In this document: in pieces, positions 34,728-41,889 of the stretch
Numbering within the stretch: the first letter of the stretch is position 1
How the letters are laid out: every line of letters starts with the position of its first letter
Assembly: GCF_036169555.1 (NCBI RefSeq)
Contig: NZ_CP108032.1
Span: 6,200,001-6,264,000 of the forward strand
Source: Streptomyces sp. NBC_00306
GTDB taxonomy: Bacteria > Actinomycetota > Actinomycetes > Streptomycetales > Streptomycetaceae
Direction of reading: 5' to 3'
DNA length: 64,000 nucleotides
Translations under genes and position numbers: made by a program
The notes under the pieces: generated by a model
The model's input: only the letters and a program-made list of their open reading frames with translations
What the model was told of the DNA's origin: nothing
Database searches by the model: none

Positions 34728-34911
34728 TCCACGGTCATGCACCAGCCATGTCTGCAAAGGGTGCCCAGATTTCTGACATCAGCGACAGACACCACCAGGC
34801 ACGTACAGCGCCGGTCGACGCAGAACCTCAGCGGCCGGTCAATCGAGAGACGGGGCGAGTTGACCGACCGCGACAACTCCCCGCGAATTGAGTCGAACTC
34901 CCCACGACCAT

Positions 34912-35457
34912 CTACGGGTTGTGTGTTCCGAGGTCCTGGCGCATGGCGTCTCTCAGGCCGATCCACTTTTCCCAGAGCGCCAGCAAGTCAGTGCGGATTT
35001 CGTCGAATGAACCCCCTTCCTCGGCGTCCCCTCGTTCCAGACGCTTGATCCTTTGGAAGGTTCGAGACAATCCGGAGAAGACTATTTCCATTTCGTCCAG
35101 AACTGCGCGAGATGCTACGAGTTGACCTTCCGCTAATGCCGCTGCGTAGGCTCGACGGGCTGCATGAAATTCGTTGCGATCGTCTTCTTGCAAGCGATCC
35201 TCGTGCAGGGCGTGAAGGTAGTTCATCTGTGCTATTCGATACCAGCGTGCGCTTGAAACCGTGACATAGCACGCTCGCTTTGCTGCCAGTGCGGCATTTG
35301 AGTCGTCGCGGTCCCGCAATTCTCGCGCCTGCCTTGACTGCTGGTCAGCGAGTTCTCGCTGCATGCGGGCTGTCACTCGCACGGTTACGATGGGCGAAAG
35401 CAGAGTTCCGAGAATTCCGAAGACAGCCAGAATTAGAGGACTGATCAGGCTTTCCAT
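34912..35457 (-). CDS. Membrane-anchored protein, unknown
   Basis: A 181-residue protein with one N-terminal transmembrane segment (LISPLILAVFGILGTLLSPIVTVRV), followed by a long basic/acidic helical region (residues 25-150) of likely coiled coil. The base composition is visibly less GC-rich than the surroundings, with codons such as TTT and AAT used, a sign of separate origin. GGGGGCGC precedes the ATG at 35457; an in-frame ATG upstream would add an arginine-rich leader. No family recognised. Confidence 0.6.
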   Translation of the reverse strand: MESLISPLILAVFGILGTLLSPIVTVRVTARMQRELADQQSRQARELRDRDDSNAALAAKRACYVTVSSARWYRIAQMNYLHALHEDRLQEDDRNEFHAARRAYAAALAEGQLVASRAVLDEMEIVFSGLSRTFQRIKRLERGDAEEGGSFDEIRTDLLALWEKWIGLRDAMRQDLGTHNP

Positions 35458-35809
35458 GCGCCCCCACTTCGTCCGGAAAGCGATACCGTGCTCGGCTCTG
35501 CGTGTGTAAAGGGACGGCTCGGCACGTGGCCGCGTGTAAGCCAGGTCTTCAGCCATTCTTGGATACCCCTCCGTAGGCGTGGGCATGCGAAGAAGCCAGG
35601 TACTGGGCGTCCGTTCATGCGTCCGTGCCGGGCATGGGCGAGATGACCATTGACACGGACGCCGCCGGCTTCAAGCTGTTCGCCGGCAGGGGAGATCACG
35701 ACACGTCGATCGGCCTGCCCCCTCGTGGCCGGATTGCTCCCTTGTGTGCGCATCGCGTGCATGTCACACAGTTGAGAGGCGGGGTGATCGGGGGAGGGGG
35801 AGGCGCTGC
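35458..35809. other. 352-bp gap, no gene recognised
   Basis: Divergent region between the membrane-anchored protein and a 208-residue protein. Open frames are present on both strands but none has a good ribosome-binding site and codon bias together. A long frame on the minus strand (about 35445-35762) is not recognisable. Confidence 0.5.
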
Positions 35810-36436
35810 ATGTCTACGTTCGGCGACGATCAGGTCGTGCCCTCAGATTGGGCGATGGAGCGGTTTGGCCGGAAGGCCGGCCAGCTCGCTGCGGCGCTTC
35901 CGGTGCAGCTGGCCCAGGCTCACGCTCGGGCCCATGCCGTGCACCTGGAGGCGCGGTTGAAGAAGCGAAGCCCCTACGGTGCCACCCTGGCCGAGGCCGT
36001 ACGCGAGAACCTGGCGGATGCGGCACGAGGGCTGGACGAAGCCGTGCGGGACGTGCGTGGGTACGAATACGCCGTCATCAACGACCACGCGCTCTTCCCC
36101 TTCAAGTACTCGGACCGTCCTCGGCCGCTCGAGCGTGCCCGGTTGGCTTCCAACGCATCCCCCACGCGCCGCCGGATGCTCTTGAGTCATGGGCCGCAGC
36201 CTGCGGAGGGGCTGTTTCCTCTCGACGACGACCTGACGACGGAGGAGTACGACGACCTGCACGAGACCTTCGAGGCCCTGGGGGCGGCCACGAAGCTCGT
36301 GTGCCTGTTCTTCACGGCTCACCCGGAGAGCGGCATCCACGCCATTCATTGGGGAGACGCATACCTCGAGCCGGACCGCACCTTCACCTGGCTCTACAAC
36401 GAACAGCTCCCCGTCGCCTGCCAGTTGCTCATGTGA
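35810..36436 (+). CDS. Hypothetical protein, 208 aa
   Basis: A soluble protein without signal or membrane segment. A helical stretch rich in Ala and Arg spans residues 20-75. The C-terminal part (140-208) reads like a globular domain with a strand-helix pattern ending TFTWLYNEQLPVACQLLM. GGGGGAGG precedes the ATG by five to six bases. It lies next to another unrecognised gene transcribed the same way, in a low-conservation stretch. No function can be given. Confidence 0.6.
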   Translation: MSTFGDDQVVPSDWAMERFGRKAGQLAAALPVQLAQAHARAHAVHLEARLKKRSPYGATLAEAVRENLADAARGLDEAVRDVRGYEYAVINDHALFPFKYSDRPRPLERARLASNASPTRRRMLLSHGPQPAEGLFPLDDDLTTEEYDDLHETFEALGAATKLVCLFFTAHPESGIHAIHWGDAYLEPDRTFTWLYNEQLPVACQLLM

Positions 36437-36528
36437 TCGACCCGGGGAGTAGCCCATCGAGCGATTGTGGGCCCTGCGCCGGCACTGTACGTTCCCGCAC
36501 ACGGATCGACGTAGCTCAGGGGGCGGGG

Positions 36529-36954
36529 ATGTCTGGATACGGCCGCGCGGAAAGCGAGTGGGAAGAGCTGGTACGTGCCGGTCGTGGCTTCCTCGTTGAG
36601 CGAGCGAAGCTGGGCAAGCTCACCTCGTACACCGAGCTCAACGTGACTCTGGCCAGGCGAACAGGCTGCCGTCCCTTCGACTTTGAGCGTGCTGACGAGC
36701 GGGCCGCGATGGGGCACCTGCTCGGACTGGTCGTGGAACGAGACCAGGAGATTGCCCCCTCGGACCCGCCTGTCATGCTCTCCGCATTGGTGAACTATCT
36801 GGGTGCCAACGACGCCGGCTCCGGCTTCTATCAGTTGGCCAAGGAGCTCAAGCTGCTGCCCATCAGTGCGTCGGCAGATGAGAAGTTCGGCTTCTGGGTC
36901 AAGCAAGTGAAGCAGCTCCACGAATGCCATGGAGCTGGTCCAGTGGTGGCCTGA
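36529..36954 (+). CDS. Hypothetical protein, 141 aa
   Basis: A soluble, mostly helical protein. A good ribosome-binding sequence (AGGGGGCGGGG) precedes the ATG. The sequence has the pattern WEELVRAGRGFLVERAKLGKLTSYTELNVTLARRTG, reminiscent of small DNA-associated proteins, but I recognise no family. It lies 92 bp downstream of the 208-residue gene. Confidence 0.6.
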   Translation: MSGYGRAESEWEELVRAGRGFLVERAKLGKLTSYTELNVTLARRTGCRPFDFERADERAAMGHLLGLVVERDQEIAPSDPPVMLSALVNYLGANDAGSGFYQLAKELKLLPISASADEKFGFWVKQVKQLHECHGAGPVVA

Positions 36955-37121
36955 GATCAAGCACCCTGAGTGTCTGACTGCGTGACAACGCCGACAGACA
37001 GCGGCGGAGATCTGCACACATCTGCGGAGCATCGCAGCAGGTATGAGGCGTGCCAGCTCCTGGTCGAGCGCCCTCGCACGTTGCTTCGGGACGAAGCGGT
37101 CGCTCCGTTAGGGTGCGCCGC

Positions 37122-37322
37122 ATGACCGACGATGCCCCGGCCTGTCCCGAGTGCGGCCGGCCCATGGAGTCAGGCGGCTTCGTGCTCTCCAAGCGTGAGG
37201 ACGATGGCCGGCGGACCTGCCGGACGCTCTGGAGGTGTGCCGGTCGGCATGTCTGGTGGGGCTGGGCCGACCTGCCGGATGAGCCTTTGGAAGTTTGCCC
37301 GGTGCCGGAGCTCTTTCGCTGA
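37122..37322 (+). CDS. Small zinc-ribbon-like protein
   Basis: A 66-residue protein with a CPECG motif at its start and a second Cys/His set (WRCAGRH) 30 residues on, suggesting one zinc-binding knuckle. The remainder has aromatic residues (HVWWGWADLP). The upstream ribosome-binding site is weak. Function is unknown. Confidence 0.5.
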   Translation: MTDDAPACPECGRPMESGGFVLSKREDDGRRTCRTLWRCAGRHVWWGWADLPDEPLEVCPVPELFR

Positions 37323-37465
37323 CAGCAACGACCACGGACGGCGGCGACGATCGGCGGTTGTGGCACCGATGCACGAGGCGGGCCCTCAACCAAGCCCTTG
37401 AGTTACTTACCCCAGGCGCCCGTCCACGCAGGTCAGGCCGCAGCCGTGGCCCCATAGCGCGGTGA

Positions 37466-37509
37466 TTCCCAAGCTCAGAGCGCGGGTTCGATTCCTTTCA
37501 CCCGCTCCA
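37466..37509 (+). other. 3' half of a tRNA-Gly(CCC): candidate attachment-site scar
   Basis: The 44-bp segment begins in the anticodon loop TTCCCAA and runs through GCGGGTTCGATTCC to the acceptor end CACCCGCTCCA. It lacks the 5' half, so it is not a functional tRNA. Compared with a standard tRNA-Gly(CCC) it has a changed anticodon-stem base and a T-stem ending TTT. Integrative elements of actinomycetes target the 3' half of tRNA genes and leave such a copy at one edge. On the minus strand it reads as the well-known spurious peptide ERVKGIEPAL. Confidence 0.7.
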
Positions 37510-37753
37510 TGAAAAGGCCCAGCTCGTAGACCCGGGCCGTTGTTGTTGTCAGGACCGAGCTGGGCGCCTCGCACCAGATCGCCATCAGGTGGTTGATCGT
37601 CCGCGATTCCTCGGTGGGCCTCACCACATGGTCGTGGCCGGCGGCGACCTGCTGGCTCACGTGTCCGTGTCCGTGTCCGTGAGCGCCGTCACCGGACCGG
37701 GTCGTGCACCCTGGCTCCACTGGACGAGGCATAGCGCGCGCGAAGGCCAGTCA

Positions 37754-37860
37754 ACGTCACTGCACTCCGTGCCCGTTGCCGGGGCTGTCATGCGCGGCGA
37801 CGGCAGGCTCCTGGCGATCCGCCGAGCGGACAACGGGACTTGGCTCGACCGCCGGGGCAG
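37754..37860 (+). pseudogene. Nudix hydrolase N-terminal fragment
   Basis: The frame encodes VPVAGAVMRGDGRLLAIRRA followed by DNGTWLDRRG. It is the opening strand and hairpin of a Nudix domain, but the sequence loses similarity before the Nudix box and runs into unrelated sequence to a stop at 37927. It is therefore a decayed fragment. It lies 250 bp from the tRNA-Gly scar. Confidence 0.6.
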
Positions 37861-37945
37861 CCCCCACCCAAAGCCGCTACACCGACCTTCGCATCCGACC
37901 AGCCGCGTGTCAGACTGCCGTTCATGACTCACAGCCGAAAGGTCC

Positions 37946-38365
37946 ATGGCGCGTAGGCGCCCCTCAAGCCTCCGAGCCGACAACAAGCGCTTTGCCGCAG
38001 ATCTCGGCAGCTACTCGAAGATCAGTCGGCTTTCCGGCCCAGCTCAGGCACAGATCATTCAGTTGGAGCGGACGCGACTCCAACCCGGCGTGGTCGAGCA
38101 GGCTCTCTCTCGGTGGGCTGCCATCGCACGAGCACCGAGGTATCAGCTCCCTTCGCCGTTCAGTGATCGGTGCGGGGTCCCGGACTGTTGCCCCGAGCCG
38201 GCGGACGAGCGAGATCTGCTGGAACCAGCAATCTGCGCTCTCCCCAAGAAGAGCTCCCTGGAGCTCCGCAGCATCGTGCAGCCTCTCGACCTGAAGATCC
38301 TCGAACGTCCCGACGCCGTGCCGTACGTCAACAGACCCCATCGCTGGTGGCAGAGCGCCTTCTGA
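37946..38365 (+). CDS. Hypothetical protein, 139 aa
   Basis: A basic N-terminus (MARRRPSSLRADNKRFAADLGSY) is followed by a helical stretch, QAQIIQLERTRLQPGVVEQALSRW. The gene has an AAAGG upstream of the ATG. I have seen similar short proteins in Streptomyces but cannot name a domain; no catalytic motif is present. Confidence 0.55.
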   Translation: MARRRPSSLRADNKRFAADLGSYSKISRLSGPAQAQIIQLERTRLQPGVVEQALSRWAAIARAPRYQLPSPFSDRCGVPDCCPEPADERDLLEPAICALPKKSSLELRSIVQPLDLKILERPDAVPYVNRPHRWWQSAF

Positions 38366-38486
38366 CCAAGCGGTGCCCCTGCCGTGCCCGATCGAGCGGG
38401 GATTCACGGGGAAGACCGGGCAGCCACGGCGGCTGGACATGCCGACGGCCCCTGACCAAGATGGCTGGTCAGAGGCCGTTCACCTG

Positions 38487-38546
38487 CGGTGGGTGTGGGA
38501 TTTGAACCCACGGTGACATCGCTGCGACGACGGTTTTCAAGTCCGT
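38487..38546 (-). other. 3' half of a tRNA-Ser(TGA): candidate attachment-site scar
   Basis: Read on the minus strand it begins with the anticodon region GGACTTGAAAACC, then a five-pair variable arm (CGTCG...CGATG) typical of class II tRNAs. The T arm GTGGGTTCAAATCCCAC and acceptor end ACCCACCG follow. The 5' half (D arm, acceptor 5' strand) is missing. The fragment is the second tRNA 3' end within 1 kb, from a different tRNA and opposite strand. It overlaps the last codons of the neighbouring minus-strand gene. Confidence 0.7.
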
Positions 38547-38956
38547 TCGGTGGTGTCCGTCCGCCAAGATCGGTCAGCCTCTGCCCGAGCCAGTTCGGCG
38601 TCGTAGAGGGTGCCCAGGAAGTGAAGGTCAAGCGGAGGGGTCTCGCCGCGCGGAGCTTCCCAGTCCGTCCAGCACACGATGCCCTCCGTTCGCTGAACGA
38701 CAGCGCTCAATGCGCCGCAGCAGCCAGCCGTGCATGCGGTTTCGCCGAAGAAGAGACGCCGAGCCTCTCCCGTAGCGCGGAAGGGGCTCGGGCGGTCGAC
38801 CGGCAGTGCATCCTGGGCGAAAGGGCCGCGGCCGCCCTCGCCGACGACACCGTTCACTGCACCGTGCACGATGTCCTCCCCGTTGACCAGAAACCGCACC
38901 TGCGCAGCCCATCGCGGGCCTCGGGGAAGCACTCTGATCTCAAGCCGATCGAACAT
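38537..38956 (-). CDS. Hypothetical protein, probably truncated at the tRNA scar
   Basis: A 139-residue frame. Residues 1-130 show a conserved-looking soluble domain: LEIRVLPRGPRWAAQVRFLVNGEDIV, GEGGRGPFA and CTAGCCGALS with four cysteines close together. The last residues, SWRTDTTERT, are read into the tRNA-Ser fragment. The end of the original gene was probably lost when the fragment arrived. Function unknown. Confidence 0.55.
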   Translation of the reverse strand: MFDRLEIRVLPRGPRWAAQVRFLVNGEDIVHGAVNGVVGEGGRGPFAQDALPVDRPSPFRATGEARRLFFGETACTAGCCGALSAVVQRTEGIVCWTDWEAPRGETPPLDLHFLGTLYDAELARAEADRSWRTDTTERT

Positions 38957-39133
38957 CGGTCCACCCTACGGTCAACCTCGATCCACTGCTGAGCCGCAGG
39001 CAGCGACGTCGGTTCATCAGCTGTAGAAGCCTCTGCCGTACTCGCCTGGCCCAACTATGAAGTCTCCAGCGCCCCCGACGGAATCCCATCCCCGGTGCAG
39101 ACCTCCACGGTTGCGCTCGGCCACGGGGCAGAG

Positions 39134-39171
39134 GCCTGATCGATCAGGCTCCGCATTACCCCTGACGTAAT
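39134..39171. promoter_or_regulatory. Two palindromes upstream of the NTF2-like gene
   Basis: A perfect 16-bp palindrome GCCTGATCGATCAGGC (39134-39149) is followed five bases later by ATTAC-N7-GTAAT (39155-39171). Both lie 92-130 bp upstream of the gene start, in a gap of about 300 bp otherwise free of genes. They look like adjacent operators. Confidence 0.45.
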
Positions 39172-39262
39172 CGACCCCACCGCGCCACCACGGCACCGTG
39201 GAACACATCAGCGGGACCCCCGGCGAGGGATCCCGAACCGCAAGGCCCGAGGAGCGCGCACC

Positions 39263-39706
39263 ATGTCTCTCACGTCCCCCGACACCACCGCGGGTTCCAC
39301 CGCCGACGCCACCCGTCACGTCGTCCAGGAGTTCGTCGCCGCCCGGGTGGCCGGTGACGTCGAGCGGCTCGTCGAGATCTTCGCCGACCAGGTCGACTGG
39401 CAGCTCGCCGAGAACCCCGCCGTCCCGTGGATCCGCCCGCGCTCCACCGGTGCGGAGTGCGCCGCCCAGTTCACCGACCTCGCCGAGCACACGGTCGCCG
39501 AGGACGCGCGGGCCTCCGTCGACACCTTCCTCGTGGACGGCGCCGACGCCGTCCTGATGGGACATCTCTCGGGAACCGTGCGGGCCACGGGAAAGACCTT
39601 CGAGGGCCCCTTCGCCCTCCACCTCACGGTCGGGGAGGGCCGGATCACCCGGCACCATCTGTACGAGAACAGCCTGTCGATCGCCGAGGCGTGCACCGCC
39701 AACTGA
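39263..39706 (+). CDS. NTF2-like / SnoaL-fold protein
   Basis: A 147-residue protein. The first helix VVQEFVAARVAGDVERLVEIFADQVDWQ, the proline-containing ENPAVPWIRPR loop and the terminal strand GRITRHHLYENSLSIAEA match the SnoaL-like polyketide-cyclase/ketosteroid-isomerase fold. GAGGAG precedes the ATG. Substrate and reaction are unknown. It is a single gene between the accessory stretch and the defence island. Confidence 0.75.
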   Translation: MSLTSPDTTAGSTADATRHVVQEFVAARVAGDVERLVEIFADQVDWQLAENPAVPWIRPRSTGAECAAQFTDLAEHTVAEDARASVDTFLVDGADAVLMGHLSGTVRATGKTFEGPFALHLTVGEGRITRHHLYENSLSIAEACTAN

Positions 39707-40075
39707 GCCCGAGTTCCCGGCCGTCGGCCGGGTCCGGACCACGCCGGTGACACGGCCGACGGCCGGCACGCCGCCACGAAGCAGGACCCGCGGCGGGTTC
39801 AGATGCCCGGGAAGAGAACGGGCGGCCCTGTGACCCGGCGCGCTGGGCGGGTTCGCGGTGTTGAACTGCACAGATCGCCTTTCGGTTGTTTCACATCCGT
39901 ACGTATTGACGCGGCCGGAAGTCCCAGAAAAGTCCCAGGGAACCGGCACTTCCGACGGCCACTGTTTCGGCTTTGGGCAGCGGAGAGGACGCAAGCAGTC
40001 GAAGTGCGGTGCTCCACGGCAGCTGGCAACAGACAACGGTGGCCGTCATCCCGCTGCACTGGTCTCCACCTCGCA
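39707..40075. other. 369-bp gap, no gene recognised
   Basis: This lies between the NTF2-like gene and the end of the DUF6119 gene (convergent). A slightly A/T-richer stretch occurs near 39890-39920. No hairpin of note and no convincing reading frame. It may mark the left edge of the defence island. Confidence 0.5.
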
Positions 40076-41770
40076 CTAACGCTGTGAAAGTGCACCGGTG
40101 CCGCCTTCAGGGATGCCGATGACCTCGACAGTCACCCCTCGTGCCGCCAGAGCCATCGCGGTCTGCGCGATGGTGATCTGGGAGAAGCCGAAGACGGAGT
40201 CCGGGGTCAGGCTCGTGCGGTTCTTGAGGAGCATCGCAAGGACGATTCGCTTGGGCGTGTAGTCATCAGGAAGTAGGCGTGCGCCTCGACTCAGCCGGGC
40301 CAATTTCGCGGTGAACTCGCTGCGGACCTGGGCGGACTCCTGGAGCAGTTCCACTGCGACCCTGGCCTGGCTGAACAGGTGGCTCAGCGGACCGGAACCG
40401 CCTGCCCGCTTGACGAGGATCAGGGTGTCGTCGGGCGTGAGCAGGTCGCAGATCTCGACCTGGTCCCTGGGCCGGAGAGGGTTGGCGACGTTCTTGGTGT
40501 CGAGGCAGAGCCAGCGGGGCTGACCGTCAGCCACCTCGCTGTTGTACTCGTCAGCCACTCTGTTGTTGTAGGTGTTCTCCGACTCGCCGTTCTCCCAGGA
40601 GGGGAGGGAGACGGAAGGCAAAGGAGAGAACAGCGCCCGCACCGTGGCGCGGCACTCTTCGACATAGGCAGCCCCGGCCTCGTACCACTCGCCGTCCATC
40701 AGGAAGAACCGTCTGGAGCCGAGGGACACGCCGGTCTCCAGCCAGGTCAGCGCGCTGGTGACGGCGAGCGTGTCGGCGATCCCCCTCCGGCGGCCCCTGG
40801 CCAGGGTCACCGTCCCTTCGTGTAGTGCCTTGAGACGCCCACCGGACGGTGCGAGCCGGGCCCGGGTGAGCACGTACCCGAGGTCGAAGTCGTCCGAACG
40901 CAGGGCTCCGTTGTCGCTGTTGATCTGGGTTATGTACGTGGTGGCCTCGGCGTATGCCGTGAGATGTTCGGAGGGGACACAGACGGAGATGCTTCCGTCG
41001 TCGGGGTGCCCGAGACGGTCGTCCAGGGTTTCGCCGAGGGTGTCGAGGGTCGTCGGGTCGCTGACCGGGACGATGTGGTCGATGAACTCCAGCTCTTGAT
41101 GCGGGATGTCCTCGCGGCAGATCCTGGCGATGGTCCGCAGGTCGGAGAGCAGGGCTTCGGGTTCGATTCCGAGGGCGATCCGCAGCCCGCACCCGCCCTG
41201 GGCGCTCACGGCCTTGCCGAGGCTGTACCGCGACCGGGTGAGCGGCAGGTTGTCGAGGTATCCGCCCAGGCTGCGCACGATGCGCGAGTGGTCGCGAATA
41301 CCCAGCAATGGGACCGAGGCGCCGCCCGGAACCAGGGAGATGTCCGTTCGTGCCTGCCCGAGAGATCTCGACACAGCTCCGCGGATCAAGTTCGGGTCCA
41401 TCTGCCGGATGGCGAACGAGAGACCGAAACGCCTGTCCTTGAGGTGTTCAGGGATCAAGCGGTACCCCTGGTCGCAACCGATGGCATACACCACGCCATC
41501 GACTGCGAGTAGCAGTACGGCGGCGGTGCGGCGGACGCTCTCGTTGACCGCGATGCCCGTGGTGCGGGACATGGGCTCGCACCACGGGGCCTCGGCGCGT
41601 TCCATCCCACAGGTGATGTACACAGCCGGGACCCCGAGTGCCTCCGGTAAATGTGGATCTACACCGAGGCTGTCCAGAAGTTCGACGTCGAGGGCATCCA
41701 GCATGGCTTCGATGGTGGGGGCGACGCCAGACAGACGGTAAACGGTACGTACTTCGGTGTGCGAGGGCAT
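40076..41770 (-). CDS. DUF6119 / TIGR04141 sporadic protein
   Basis: A 564-residue protein. I assign it to the TIGR04141 ('sporadically distributed') / DUF6119 family from its opening, TVYRLSGVAPTIEAML, and its later pattern, including the RFFLMDGEWYEAGAAYVEE stretch and WLCLDTKNVANPLRPRDQVEICDLL near residue 440. The family is scattered across bacteria and often sits among restriction-modification genes, but its activity is not established as far as I know. GGAG lies seven bases upstream of the ATG. It is divergent from an HTH-methylase gene across 119 bp that hold a 33-bp dyad. Confidence 0.75.
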   Translation of the reverse strand: MPSHTEVRTVYRLSGVAPTIEAMLDALDVELLDSLGVDPHLPEALGVPAVYITCGMERAEAPWCEPMSRTTGIAVNESVRRTAAVLLLAVDGVVYAIGCDQGYRLIPEHLKDRRFGLSFAIRQMDPNLIRGAVSRSLGQARTDISLVPGGASVPLLGIRDHSRIVRSLGGYLDNLPLTRSRYSLGKAVSAQGGCGLRIALGIEPEALLSDLRTIARICREDIPHQELEFIDHIVPVSDPTTLDTLGETLDDRLGHPDDGSISVCVPSEHLTAYAEATTYITQINSDNGALRSDDFDLGYVLTRARLAPSGGRLKALHEGTVTLARGRRRGIADTLAVTSALTWLETGVSLGSRRFFLMDGEWYEAGAAYVEECRATVRALFSPLPSVSLPSWENGESENTYNNRVADEYNSEVADGQPRWLCLDTKNVANPLRPRDQVEICDLLTPDDTLILVKRAGGSGPLSHLFSQARVAVELLQESAQVRSEFTAKLARLSRGARLLPDDYTPKRIVLAMLLKNRTSLTPDSVFGFSQITIAQTAMALAARGVTVEVIGIPEGGTGALSQR

Positions 41771-41801
41771 GGCGAGGCTCCGTGGGCCAGGAGGGAATCG
41801 A

Positions 41802-41834
41802 GTACACAAAGCAGAGAAACATCTGCATGTGTAC
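41802..41834. promoter_or_regulatory. 33-bp dyad between DUF6119 and methylase genes
   Basis: The left arm GTACACAAAGCAGA (41802-41815) pairs with the right arm TCTGCATGTGTAC (41822-41834), with one inserted base, around the six-base centre GAAACA. No other such long dyad was noticed nearby. Position in the middle of the divergent promoter region makes it a strong operator candidate; the methylase's own N-terminal HTH is a plausible binder. Confidence 0.65.
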
Positions 41835-41889
41835 GTTGTCAACGGAATCTTCTCTGGAATGTAAGTGCCGGTCCGTGTACGCTGGAGGT

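Noticed and set aside
37662..37680. Triple GTGTCC as a possible CRISPR or iteron unit
   Set aside because: Only three uninterrupted copies of six bases and no spacers; simple slippage repeat.
37475..37732. A short - strand ORF ending in ERVKGIEPAL
   Set aside because: The end is the antisense reading of a tRNA-Gly 3' half, a known annotation artefact.
38487..38992. A + strand ORF starting GVGFEPTVTSL
   Set aside because: Its beginning is the antisense reading of the tRNA-Ser fragment; the remainder lies opposite the minus-strand gene.
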